NCBI GenBank assembly: GCA_030607715.1
Contig: JAUWJM010000036.1
Span: 1 to 13,157, forward strand
Direction of reading: 5' to 3'
Source of the DNA: Candidatus Aerophobota bacterium
Lineage (GTDB): Bacteria > Aerophobota > Aerophobia > Aerophobales > B3-G15
Length of the DNA: 13,157 bases
The notes beneath the pieces are model-generated. The model was not told where the DNA came from and did not search any database. It saw nothing but the letters and a program-made list of their open reading frames with translations. Below, piece after piece: positions 1 through 6,841 of the stretch (position 1 is its first letter; every line of letters starts with the position of its first letter). Made by a program: the position numbers and the translations under genes.

Positions 1-539
1 CTAAAGTTCCCTCACCTGCTGCTCCCGGTTACCGGGGCAAGGCAGAGTTTGATGAGGTGGAATGTGTGGTTTGTGGCGCCTGCGCTGAAGTTTGTCCTTC
101 TAATGCTATTGAGATAGTAGAGGAGTCTGCACCCCACGGCAAAAGAAGGTTGATCCTTCACTATGATCAGTGTATTTTTTGTGGCCAGTGTGAGGCTAAT
201 TGCCTCACAGAAAAGGGTATAAAGCTTACCACTAAGTATGATTTAGCGGTTTTATCCAGAGATGAGGCTAAAACCAGTATAGAGGATGAGCTGATATTCT
301 GTGAATATTGCAGAGAACCTATAACGACAAGAAAACATCTTGCCTGGATTAGAGATAGGCTGGGGCCTCTTATCTTTTCCAACCCTAATTTATTTATATC
401 CTCTTTAACTGATATAGAGTTGATTAAAGAAAAACTTCCCAAATCAGAGGATGTCTCTCTGGAACGGGCCGATAATTTAAGAATTCTCTGTCCCAACTGC
501 AGAAAACAACTTACCTTGAAAGAAGAGTGGGGTAAGTAA
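1..539 (+). CDS. HyfH/MbhN-like 4Fe-4S ferredoxin subunit (5' partial)
   Basis: The frame is open from the left edge (first full codon at 3), so the gene starts outside the window; the GTG at 57 lies inside it. Upstream residues read PGYRGKAEFDE, the usual lead-in of HyfH/MbhN/EchF-type subunits. Two [4Fe-4S] motifs follow, CVVCGACAEVCP and CIFCGQCEANC. The second lacks the usual proline after its last Cys. A C-terminal extension of about 100 residues carries two more Cys pairs, CEYC (about 300-311) and CPNC (about 489-500), looking like a zinc-ribbon or extra metal site. By family, such subunits carry electrons between ferredoxin or a catalytic module and the NuoB-like subunit of membrane-bound hydrogenases or formate hydrogenlyases. 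It ends 41 bp before the CsoR-like gene and probably closes an upstream operon for another energy-converting complex. It is separate from the NuoI-like domain at 9885-11756. Confidence 0.85.
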   Translation, partial: KVPSPAAPGYRGKAEFDEVECVVCGACAEVCPSNAIEIVEESAPHGKRRLILHYDQCIFCGQCEANCLTEKGIKLTTKYDLAVLSRDEAKTSIEDELIFCEYCREPITTRKHLAWIRDRLGPLIFSNPNLFISSLTDIELIKEKLPKSEDVSLERADNLRILCPNCRKQLTLKEEWGK

Positions 540-580
540 GGAGTAAGGTTTGATATTTGTAATTAATAAAAGAGGGTGTT

Positions 581-853
581 TTGATACCAAAAGATAATAA
601 TCCAAAAGAGGACATTTTAACAAGATTACGAAAGGCCAAAGGGCAGATGGGTGGTTTGGAAAAGATGATTGAAAGGGGTAATCCTTGTTCAGATATTTTG
701 ATGCAGATTAGTGCTATCCGATCAGCAGTTGGAAAGATAGGTATGCTGATTATGCAAAATTATATGAGAGATTGTTTCATTTATCAGGATAAAGAGACTT
801 TTGAGGACAGAATAGAGGAACTGATTAAAAGTTTTTCCAAATTCATAAGGTAA
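581..853 (+). CDS. CsoR/CstR-family transcriptional repressor
   Basis: A 90-residue, all-helical DUF156 protein. Conserved family segments are RLRKAKGQMGGLEKMIE (15-31) and CSDILMQISAIRSAVGKIG (36-54), then C65 in QNYMRDC. The start is TTG at 581, placed by AGAGGG at 571-576; the GTG at 576 hits a stop after two codons. Family members are tetrameric repressors that bind GC-tract dyads and sense Cu(I), Ni/Co, formaldehyde or persulfide. In numbering that happens to match M. tuberculosis CsoR, both cysteines are present (C36, C65) but the copper-ligand His61 is Tyr61 and position 64 is Asp. Losing the His while keeping the Cys pair is more like CstR, the persulfide sensor, than a copper sensor. 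It lies between two respiratory-complex loci, 240 bp upstream of the Mrp-type operon, whose promoter holds a large dyad. Family assignment is firm; the signal it senses is inferred. Confidence 0.88.
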   Translation: MIPKDNNPKEDILTRLRKAKGQMGGLEKMIERGNPCSDILMQISAIRSAVGKIGMLIMQNYMRDCFIYQDKETFEDRIEELIKSFSKFIR

Positions 854-915
854 GTTCTTTACCAATAACCTATCCAGTTTTAAAATCATCTTCAATTTAG
901 ATTTTTATTGCTCAC

Positions 916-946
916 TTGACAAAAAATTTTTGTTTGATAATATACT
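916..946 (+). promoter_or_regulatory. Candidate sigma-70-type promoter of the 13-gene operon
   Basis: A consensus TTGACA lies at 916-921. Two -10 candidates overlap: TAATAT at 938-943 (16-bp spacer) and TATACT at 941-946 (19-bp spacer). The first has the better spacing. Both fall inside the left arm of the dyad at 936-968, so a protein bound there would block RNA polymerase. Transcription would leave a leader of about 140 nt before the first gene at 1094. Confidence 0.5.
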
Positions 947-968
947 TTACAGGGTAGGGTATATTATC
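936..968. promoter_or_regulatory. 33-bp inverted repeat, candidate operator for the CsoR-like repressor
   Basis: The left arm GATAATATAC (936-945) and right arm GTATATTATC (959-968) are perfectly complementary over 10 bp. Inside them, TAC (948-950) pairs with GTA (954-956). The two remaining positions on each side (TT 946-947 and GG 957-958) are mismatched in DNA but could form U-G wobbles in RNA. The dyad is centred on base 952. The right half contains GTAGGGTATA, i.e. TATACCCTAC on the other strand, similar in style to CsoR-family operators (short C/G tracts flanked by TA). Its overlap with the -10 region fits a repressor site. As RNA it could fold into a 15-bp stem with a 3-nt loop followed by TTTGTT, so a weak terminator or attenuator is a second reading. 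Confidence 0.6.
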
Positions 969-1021
969 TTTGTTAATTATAGATTAATAGTGCTGGCAAC
1001 ATTTTCCAAAGGTTTTAAAGG

Positions 1022-1039
1022 ATAAAAGTTAGCTTTTAT
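1022..1039 (+). other. Small perfect hairpin in the operon leader
   Basis: ATAAAAG (1022-1028) and CTTTTAT (1033-1039) form a 7-bp stem around the loop TTAG. No U-tract follows, so it is not an intrinsic terminator. It could be a weak leader structure or chance in AT-rich DNA. Apart from the promoter and the dyad, nothing else recognisable was seen between 854 and 1093. Confidence 0.25.
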
Positions 1040-1093
1040 GAAAAAGAGACAAAATTCTATCTTTATTTAGAAAGAAAAGGTGTTTTTTTTAGC

Positions 1094-1639
1094 ATGAATG
1101 GTGAAAGAGTTCACAATCACAAGGTAAGATCTAAAAGTAAATTTAATAAAATAGGAAAATATATTTTAACCTTAATCTCCCTATTTATCTTATGGATTTT
1201 ATTAACATCAACTTTTGCCTGGGAGGAGTTAACTACAGGTTTTATCTTCTCAGCAATTATTGCAATTTTTAGTTATAGCTACTTTACCCAAAGGGGCTGG
1301 ACTGGGATTACCTTAAAGAAAATTGCTTATTTTCTTCTTTATATACCAGTTGTTCTCTGGGAGATGGTTAAGGCAAATTTTGATGTAGCCTATAGAGTAG
1401 TTCATCCCAAAATGCCAATAAGACCGGGAATAGTCCAGATCAAGACAAGCCTTAAATCTGATATTGCTAAATTAATTTTAGGAAATTCTATAACTTTAAC
1501 TCCAGGAACATTAACTGTAGAAATTGTGAAAGATAATTTGCTTATTCACTGGATTAATGTAAAAACTAAAGATGTTAACCAGGCAACAGATATTATTGGA
1601 AAAAGGTTTGAAAAATACTTAAAGGTGATTTTTGAATGA
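1094..1639 (+). CDS. mrpE: Mrp/Mnh antiporter subunit E homologue (MbhA/MbxA type)
   Basis: 181 residues, slightly longer than typical MrpE (about 160) because of a basic N-terminal extension of about 20 residues. Two or three membrane helices fall within residues 22-100. The soluble C-terminal half carries the MnhE signature: WEMVKANFDVAYRVV, then KSDIAKLILGNSITLTPGTLTVE, then LLIHWINV. MrpE is a small membrane subunit of multisubunit Na+/H+ antiporters and of the antiporter-like module in Mbh/Mbx/Mbs complexes. It is the first gene of the operon. The ATG at 1094 is preceded by AAAGAAAAGG (1071-1080), a somewhat distant Shine-Dalgarno site with no better in-frame start. It overlaps the next gene by 4 bp (ATGA). 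Confidence 0.9.
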   Translation: MNGERVHNHKVRSKSKFNKIGKYILTLISLFILWILLTSTFAWEELTTGFIFSAIIAIFSYSYFTQRGWTGITLKKIAYFLLYIPVVLWEMVKANFDVAYRVVHPKMPIRPGIVQIKTSLKSDIAKLILGNSITLTPGTLTVEIVKDNLLIHWINVKTKDVNQATDIIGKRFEKYLKVIFE

Positions 1640-1887
1640 TCTTGATAGTTTTCTTTGCAATTATTACAGTGGCAATTATTTTAGCTTTAGCTCGTGCTAT
1701 AAAAGGTCCAACAGCACCAGATAGAGTAGTTGGTGTTGATATAATGGTAACTATTACCATAGCATTGATGGTTCTTCTAAGTCTTTTTTTTAAGAGAAAG
1801 ATTTACCTTGATGTAAGTTTAATATATGCAGTGCTTTCTTTTGTTGGAGTGATAGCTGTAGCTCGTTACCTGGATAAAGGACTATGA
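1636..1887 (+). CDS. mrpF: Mrp/Mnh antiporter subunit F homologue (MbhB/MbxB type)
   Basis: 83 residues with three predicted membrane helices and the MrpF signature: RAIKGPTAPDRVVGVDIM after helix 1, and YLDVSLIYAVLSFVGVIAVARYL in helix 3. It is a little shorter than MrpF of stand-alone antiporters (about 90). The conserved Asp in GPTAPDRV is present. It is a small structural subunit of the ion-translocating module. AAAGGTGA (1621-1628) serves as its ribosome site. It overlaps both neighbours by 4 bp, indicating translational coupling. Confidence 0.93.
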   Translation: MILIVFFAIITVAIILALARAIKGPTAPDRVVGVDIMVTITIALMVLLSLFFKRKIYLDVSLIYAVLSFVGVIAVARYLDKGL

Positions 1888-2234
1888 TTTTAAAAATAAT
1901 AGGCTATGTAATAGCAGGGGTTGGGGTAGCCTTTCTTTTCTTAGGTGCCTTAGGAGTATTTAGATTTCCCGATGTATATAACAGGCTCCAGGCTGGAACA
2001 AAGTGTACCACCCTGGGGGCATTTTTATCAATTATTGGCGTGGGTATAATTGAACCGGCCTGGTTTTTAAAATGTTTAGTTGTAGCTGTATTTATCTTAT
2101 TTACAAATCCTATTAGTGCCCATGTCCTTGCCAGAGCAAGCTATAAAAGTAAAGTAAAGCTCTGGGATAAAAGTGTTGTTGATAAATGCAAAGAATTTGA
2201 AGAATGCATTAAAGTAGAAGAGGAAGATAAATGA
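1884..2234 (+). CDS. mrpG: Mrp/Mnh antiporter subunit G homologue (MbhC/MbxC type)
   Basis: 116 residues, the normal MrpG length. Three membrane helices carry the family signature: GALGVFRFPDVYNRLQAGTK after helix 1, then TTLGAF, and FTNPISAHVLARASY after helix 3. The soluble tail from about residue 90 is charged (KCKEFEECIKVEEEDK). MrpG is a small subunit of the membrane arm with no known redox role. The ATG at 1884 has AAAGGA just upstream and overlaps subunit F by 4 bp; the stop overlaps the next start by 4 bp. Confidence 0.93.
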   Translation: MILKIIGYVIAGVGVAFLFLGALGVFRFPDVYNRLQAGTKCTTLGAFLSIIGVGIIEPAWFLKCLVVAVFILFTNPISAHVLARASYKSKVKLWDKSVVDKCKEFEECIKVEEEDK

Positions 2235-2467
2235 TTTTTCAACTAATACTCATCTTTGTTATGATTATTTTAGCAGTTACAGCAGTTTTGTTTAAAGATT
2301 TAATAAATGCTGTGATTGCCTGTGCCGCAGTGAGCTTAATTACCTCTATCTTGTTTTATTTTCTTCAGGCACCAGATGTTGCTATGGCTGAGGCTGCTAT
2401 TGGCGCAGGATTAATTACAGCGATATTTGTCATTGCTATAAGAAAAACGGAAAGATACGAAAAATGA
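2231..2467 (+). CDS. DUF4040 subunit, MbhD/MbxD type (MrpA C-terminal fragment homologue)
   Basis: 78 residues, about three membrane helices. It matches the DUF4040 segment found near the C-terminus of MrpA and as free-standing MbhD in hydrogenase-type complexes: FKDLINAVIACAAVSLITSILFYFLQAPDVAMAEAAIGAGL, with the conserved APDVAMAEAAIG stretch. The acidic residues of that stretch are thought to belong to the ion pathway; this is family knowledge, not shown here. Its occurrence as a separate short gene, rather than inside MrpA, is a hallmark of the Mbh/Mbx/Mbs architecture. Four-base overlaps on both sides. Confidence 0.9.
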   Translation: MIFQLILIFVMIILAVTAVLFKDLINAVIACAAVSLITSILFYFLQAPDVAMAEAAIGAGLITAIFVIAIRKTERYEK

Positions 2468-3156
2468 GAAAAATAATTGCTATCATCATACTGGGGATAA
2501 TTGCTATAGGGCTTATTTTAACTTTTTTGCAAATCCCTTTTGGCAAAGATAAAATAAATGTAGCTAATTATTATATTAAAGAGGGAATCCAACAAACCGG
2601 TGCTGTTAATATTGTTACCTCAGTTGTTTTAAACTATAGAGGATTTGATACCCTGGGTGAGATTGCAGTCTTATTTATCGCTGCTATTGGCCTTGGTGCA
2701 GTTTTATTTGCAGAAAGAAAGACGCGAAAAAAAACGGGTAGCAAAGGACAACAAGCAAGTTTAATCCTGCGCACAGGATCACGCTTGCTTTTTCCCTTAA
2801 TCCTTCTTCTTGGCACTTATGTTTTTGTCCATGGTCATCTTACTCCTGGAGGAGGATTCCAGGGAGGAGCAATTATTGCTTCAGGATTTTTGTTAATGTT
2901 TTTAGCCTTTCCAAAACAAAGTATAAACAAAAAATCATTAAGTGTGGTTGAGAGCTTAAGTGGATTAGTTTTTGTAGGGATTGGACTTCTTGGTCTTGTT
3001 TTTTCCGGGTATTTCCTGACAAATTTTTTGCCCAAGGGGATTCCCAATACTCTTTTTAGTGCTGGTATTATTCCGGTTATATACATTGCTGTTGGACTTA
3101 AGGTTGGATTTGATCTAACCGGTATTATTGATGACTTGCTGGGGAGAAACGAATGA
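2464..3156 (+). CDS. mrpB: Fused MbhE + MrpB-like (MbhF) membrane subunit
   Basis: 230 residues in two parts. Residues 1 to about 80 resemble MbhE/the extreme C-terminus of MrpA: one N-terminal helix, then a stretch ending NIVTSVVLNYRGFDTLGEIAVLFIAAIGL. Residues about 95-230 are an MnhB/MrpB domain with about four helices and the signature LTPGGGFQGGAIIA (about residues 126-139). The linker is basic (AERKTRKKTGSKGQ). In Pyrococcus Mbh, as I recall, these are two genes (mbhE, mbhF). The continuous frame with no internal Shine-Dalgarno/ATG pair at the junction indicates a genuine fusion. Overlaps its neighbours by 4 bp on each side. Confidence 0.88.
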   Translation: MRKIIAIIILGIIAIGLILTFLQIPFGKDKINVANYYIKEGIQQTGAVNIVTSVVLNYRGFDTLGEIAVLFIAAIGLGAVLFAERKTRKKTGSKGQQASLILRTGSRLLFPLILLLGTYVFVHGHLTPGGGFQGGAIIASGFLLMFLAFPKQSINKKSLSVVESLSGLVFVGIGLLGLVFSGYFLTNFLPKGIPNTLFSAGIIPVIYIAVGLKVGFDLTGIIDDLLGRNE

Positions 3157-3512
3157 ACCTCATTTATAATTGGATGTACTATATTGCCTCAGGGGGTTTA
3201 ATTTTAATTGGCCTTTATACTGTTCTGGTAAAGACAAATTTAATTAAAATAATTATTGGAATTAATTTTATTGAGACCGGAGTAAATATTTTGCTCATCT
3301 GTATTGGTTATATTAAAGGAAGGACTGCCCCTATATTTTCTAAACCAGGGGTAAATCCTACAAATGTGGTAGATCCTGTTCCTCAAGCTTTAGTATTAAC
3401 TGCTATTGTTATTGGAGTAGCTGTGTTAGCTTTGGCACTTTCTATTGTTATTAAAGTTTATCAGCATAACAAAACCTTAAATGTTACTAAGCTAAAGGGG
3501 TTAAAATGGTAA
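3153..3512 (+). CDS. mrpC: MrpC/NuoK-like membrane subunit (MbhG/MbxG type)
   Basis: 119 residues with three membrane helices, typical for MrpC/NuoK. The NuoK-like signature is visible: GLYTVLVKTNLIKIIIGINFIETGVNILL (helices 1-2, with the conserved Glu of helix 2 in NFIETG) and DPVPQALVLTAIVIGVAVLALAL (helix 3). In complex I, NuoK carries buried glutamates of the proton path; here the FIETG Glu is the equivalent. A strong GGGGAG (3141-3146) precedes the ATG. It overlaps the upstream gene by 4 bp and the MrpD-like gene by 7 bp. Confidence 0.93.
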   Translation: MNLIYNWMYYIASGGLILIGLYTVLVKTNLIKIIIGINFIETGVNILLICIGYIKGRTAPIFSKPGVNPTNVVDPVPQALVLTAIVIGVAVLALALSIVIKVYQHNKTLNVTKLKGLKW

Positions 3513-4981
3513 CCCCATCACTTTTAATTGCTATACCTTTAGCTTTTGCCTTTTCCATTCCTCTTTTTGGCCTTATCTCTAAAAAAATTGAAAAATATAT
3601 ACCTGTTCTGGCTTTATTGATTAATGTTGTTATTAGTTTTATTTTAATTCCTCAGGTTTTAAAAAAGCCAATTGTTGTATCTATTGGAGGTTGGAGTCCA
3701 CCTTTTTGTATTAACTTAGTGGTAGGACCTTTAGGGATTTTCTTTACAGCTCTTATCTCCAGTATTGGTCTTCTGGTTTCTATATATGCAGTTAGTTATA
3801 TAAAGAAAGAACCTACCCAGAAATACCACATTTTATTTTTGCTATTAATAATTGGTGCCATAGGTATAGTCTTAACCGGGGATATATTTAACCTTTTTGT
3901 TTTTTTTGAGATTCTTTGCATCTCATCATATGCTCTTGTTGCTTATAACAAGGATAAAGATGGAACAGAGGCGGCCATAAAATATTTAATTCAGGGTTCA
4001 ATTGGATCCAGCTTTGTCTTGATTGGTATCGCCCTTTTATATGGTCTTTTTGGAACACTTAATATGGCAGATATTGCCAGCAAGATTACATCAGCTGAGC
4101 CTACTTATTTATTCGTTAGCTTAGCTTTTCTTATTACCGGGTTTGGAATTGAGGCAGCTATATTTCCTTTAAATGCCTGGTTGCCTGATGCTCACTCATC
4201 AGCACCATCATCAATAAGTGCTGTTCTTTCCGGTATAGCTATTAAAACTGGAGTTTATGGCCTAGCAAGGATGATTTTCACCATATTTAATGCGCAGGGT
4301 ATATTAGTTTTCATCGCCTTCCTTGGTTTATTAACTCTTTTAATTGGTGAGATGTCTGCATTTAGACAGGATGACATTAAAAGACTTTTAGCTTACTCCA
4401 GTATTGGTCAAATTGGGTTAATTATCTTTGCTTTAGGAATAGCAACCTCTCTTGGAGTTTTCGCATCTCTTTTTCAAATAGTATCTCATGCCTTAGCTAA
4501 GACTCTTCTTTTCTTAACTGTAGGATATATGATTTACAAAGTTGGTTCTAAAAGTATTACCTCATTAAACGGGATAGGCAAAAAAATGCCTTTAATCTCC
4601 TTTGCCTTTACTATAGGCTCTTTTTCCTTAATTGGTCTTCCACCTTTTGCAGGATTTATTAGCAAATTCTCAATAGTTTATGCTGCTATTAAGGTAGGAA
4701 AACCAATTTTCTTAATCTTTATCGCTGTTGCTTTAATTGCAACTGTTATTGAAGCTGGCTATTTTTTTAAAATTGTGCAAAACCTTTATTTTAAAGAAGG
4801 AAAAGGTATGGAGAAAATAACTGAAAGATCGGGATATATAATCATCCCTATAATTATTTTAACTATATCAATCATTGTAATTGGAATCCATCCTCAATTT
4901 ATCACCGGTTTACTTAAACAAGCAGCTAACGAGCTTTTGGGAAGGACAGGATATATAGGATGGGTTCTGGGAGGCACATAA
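3506..4981 (+). CDS. mrpD: MrpD/NuoM-like antiporter subunit (MbhH/MbxH type)
   Basis: 491 residues, the standard length for MrpD/MbhH (14 helices, Proton_antipo_M family). Ion-path residues visible are Glu135 in FVFFEILCISSYAL (helix 5), Lys247 in SGIAIKTGVYGLAR (helix 8) and Lys332 in SHALAKTLLFL (helix 10). The family motif FPLNAWLPDAHSSAPSSISAVLSG is intact. At the helix-7 position where NuoL/M/N usually have Lys (GxxxKAAxxPLxxWLPDAH) this protein has Glu216 (GFGIEAAIFPL). I believe this occurs in some MrpD-like lineages but cannot verify it. It is one of two large antiporter-like subunits and is expected to form one H+/Na+ channel. AAAGGGG at 3494-3500 is its ribosome site. Confidence 0.93.
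   Translation: MVTPSLLIAIPLAFAFSIPLFGLISKKIEKYIPVLALLINVVISFILIPQVLKKPIVVSIGGWSPPFCINLVVGPLGIFFTALISSIGLLVSIYAVSYIKKEPTQKYHILFLLLIIGAIGIVLTGDIFNLFVFFEILCISSYALVAYNKDKDGTEAAIKYLIQGSIGSSFVLIGIALLYGLFGTLNMADIASKITSAEPTYLFVSLAFLITGFGIEAAIFPLNAWLPDAHSSAPSSISAVLSGIAIKTGVYGLARMIFTIFNAQGILVFIAFLGLLTLLIGEMSAFRQDDIKRLLAYSSIGQIGLIIFALGIATSLGVFASLFQIVSHALAKTLLFLTVGYMIYKVGSKSITSLNGIGKKMPLISFAFTIGSFSLIGLPPFAGFISKFSIVYAAIKVGKPIFLIFIAVALIATVIEAGYFFKIVQNLYFKEGKGMEKITERSGYIIIPIIILTISIIVIGIHPQFITGLLKQAANELLGRTGYIGWVLGGT
4969..4974 (+). promoter_or_regulatory. Shine-Dalgarno site fixing the GTG start at 4982
   Basis: GGGAGG lies 7 bp before the GTG that directly follows the TAA of the MrpD-like gene. It supports a true GTG start with abutting stop and start rather than a later ATG. 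Confidence 0.7.
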
Positions 4982-6841
4982 GTGCAACTTATAACTATAT
5001 TAGTAGTTTCTTTTCTTGGAGCAGGAATAGTTTATTTTGTCGGTAAGATTTCTAAAAGAGCTCGTGATATCTTAGCAGTTTTAGTATCTTTAGCCACAGT
5101 TGGGTTAATTATTTTAACTTATAATCAAAAAATCTACACCAGTTTTTATCCTCTCCCTTTTCTAAATTTATCTCTTAGCTTAAGAATAAATTCTCTTTCC
5201 TGGTTTTTTGCTATAGTAGTTGCCGTAATTGGATTTTTATCAATTCTTTTTTCCTTGGAGTATATAAAGTATCATAAGAGATTAAGTTTTTATTATTTTA
5301 TGATGTTATTTGTTAATGCAAGTATGCTGGGAATTGTCCTTAGTGGTGATTTTCTATCTTTTTATATTTTCTGGGAGATAATGAGCTGGGGTACTTTTCT
5401 TTTGATAAGCTACAAGGGAGGAAAGGCAGTAGCTGCTGGATTAAAATATATTATTATGTCAGTTGCAGGCTCCGTAGCTATGCTATTTGCCATTGTTAGT
5501 CTGTATGCATCTTATGGAACACTAAAAATTTCCAGTTTGGCTTCCTTTCTGCAAACTGCCTCACCTGGATACATTCTCTTTCTTTTGATTATGTTTGTAA
5601 TCGGGTTTGGTATCAAGAATGCAATTTGGCCACTTCACACCTGGCTTCCTGATGCTCATGCTGAAGCAGTATCTCCTTTTTCAGCAGTTCTTTCCGGAAT
5701 CCTGGTAAGAATGGGAATGTATGGATTTGTTTTAGTTATGTATGGTATGGTAGGATTAAATCTTCTACAAAGGTTAGGATATGGGCTGTTAAATTTTAAC
5801 TATATACTTTGCTGGATTGGAGCTATTACCATAGTTATTCCTACATTTACTGCCCTTCTTCAAAATGATTCTAAAAGACTTCTTGCCTGGCATGGAATTG
5901 GGCAGGGAGGATATATGATTTTAGGAATTGGAACTGCTACATCATTGGGTATTGCTGGAGGTATATTTCACACTTTAAATCATTGTATCTATATAGCATT
6001 GCTTTTCTTTGTTGCCGGAGCAATAGAACATAGAACCGGAGGAGTAAGAGATCTAAGAGAACTTGGGGGATTAATTAAAAGAATGCCGATTACTTTTATA
6101 GCAGGCTTGGCTGGCATATCTGGCTTAATTGGTATTCCTCTAACCAATGGCTTTATTTCCAAGTGGCTGATATACAAGACTTTAATTTTAGAAAATTATC
6201 CATTTTTAGCCTTTGCTGCTCTTATAGGAACCTGGGGAACAATTTTATCAGTTTACAAATTCTTGCATAACATATTTTTAGGACAGCTTCCAGAAAAATA
6301 CAAAAAGGTTAAGGAAGTTCCCTGGACAATGCAGATTCCCATGCTTCTTTTAACCCTGGCCATTATTTTATTTGGAATTTTGCCTGGAATCCCCTTAAAG
6401 GTAATTTCTGCAATTGAGAAATCCTTGGGAATAAAACCTCTTTCTACTTCTTATTTTGGCATACCCAAAGAGATTGGAGAGTTAAATACGATTAATATTC
6501 TTGCCGCAGTATTAGTGGCTGGCGGGGTTATTTATCTTGCATTCTCCCTCTCAGCAAAATCAAGACGGGTCAACCAGGATGACAGCTATGCCGCCGGCGC
6601 ATCTATTCCCAAGGATAAATACCAGTATAGTGTAAGATTTTATGATCAAGCCTACAGAATAATCGGACCTTATCTTCGTGATGTGGTAGATGATTTTTAT
6701 TACTGGCTGGCGGAAAGGAGCAAATCTTTCTTCCAGATTGTAAGGCAAATTTATACCGGAAATATAAATACTTATGCTTTGTATATTCTTCTTTTTTTAG
6801 CCTTTTTAATTTTTGTTAAGTTAGGATGGAGACTATGGTAA
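4982..6841 (+). CDS. Second antiporter-like subunit, NuoL/HyfB-like (MbxH' type)
   Basis: 619 residues, GTG start. Residues about 1-480 form the 14-helix Proton_antipo_M core: Glu132 in FYIFWEIMSWGTF (helix 5), Lys212 in GFGIKNAIWPLHTWLPDAHAEAVSP (helix 7), and DSKRLLAWHGIGQGGYM. The tail adds a helix (about 500-525), a soluble stretch (SAKSRRVNQDD through FYDQAYRIIGPYLRDVVDDFYYW) and a last helix (about 598-617), an arrangement seen in HyfB/EhrA-like subunits. The helix-10 Lys normal in HAxxKALLF is replaced by Ile338 (NHCIYIALLFF), and helix 8 has Arg in GILVRMGMYG. Helix-10 transport may therefore be altered. Its place after the MrpD-like gene and before the NuoH homologue is the Mbx/Mbs order (H, H', M). 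Confidence 0.9.
   Translation: MQLITILVVSFLGAGIVYFVGKISKRARDILAVLVSLATVGLIILTYNQKIYTSFYPLPFLNLSLSLRINSLSWFFAIVVAVIGFLSILFSLEYIKYHKRLSFYYFMMLFVNASMLGIVLSGDFLSFYIFWEIMSWGTFLLISYKGGKAVAAGLKYIIMSVAGSVAMLFAIVSLYASYGTLKISSLASFLQTASPGYILFLLIMFVIGFGIKNAIWPLHTWLPDAHAEAVSPFSAVLSGILVRMGMYGFVLVMYGMVGLNLLQRLGYGLLNFNYILCWIGAITIVIPTFTALLQNDSKRLLAWHGIGQGGYMILGIGTATSLGIAGGIFHTLNHCIYIALLFFVAGAIEHRTGGVRDLRELGGLIKRMPITFIAGLAGISGLIGIPLTNGFISKWLIYKTLILENYPFLAFAALIGTWGTILSVYKFLHNIFLGQLPEKYKKVKEVPWTMQIPMLLLTLAIILFGILPGIPLKVISAIEKSLGIKPLSTSYFGIPKEIGELNTINILAAVLVAGGVIYLAFSLSAKSRRVNQDDSYAAGASIPKDKYQYSVRFYDQAYRIIGPYLRDVVDDFYYWLAERSKSFFQIVRQIYTGNINTYALYILLFLAFLIFVKLGWRLW

Noticed and set aside
845..865. Terminator after the CsoR-like gene (GGTAA/TTACC pairing around its stop codon)
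   Set aside because: Stem of only about 5 bp and no following U-tract.
1038..1070. 10-codon frame in the leader of the main operon (MKKRQNSIFI)
   Set aside because: No suitably spaced ribosome site, and no regulatory amino-acid run; short frames of this kind are expected by chance.
1094..4981. Stand-alone Mrp Na+/H+ antiporter
   Set aside because: There is no full-length MrpA, the MrpA tail pieces are a separate gene and a fusion, and the genes continue without a break into the NuoH/B/C/D homologues.
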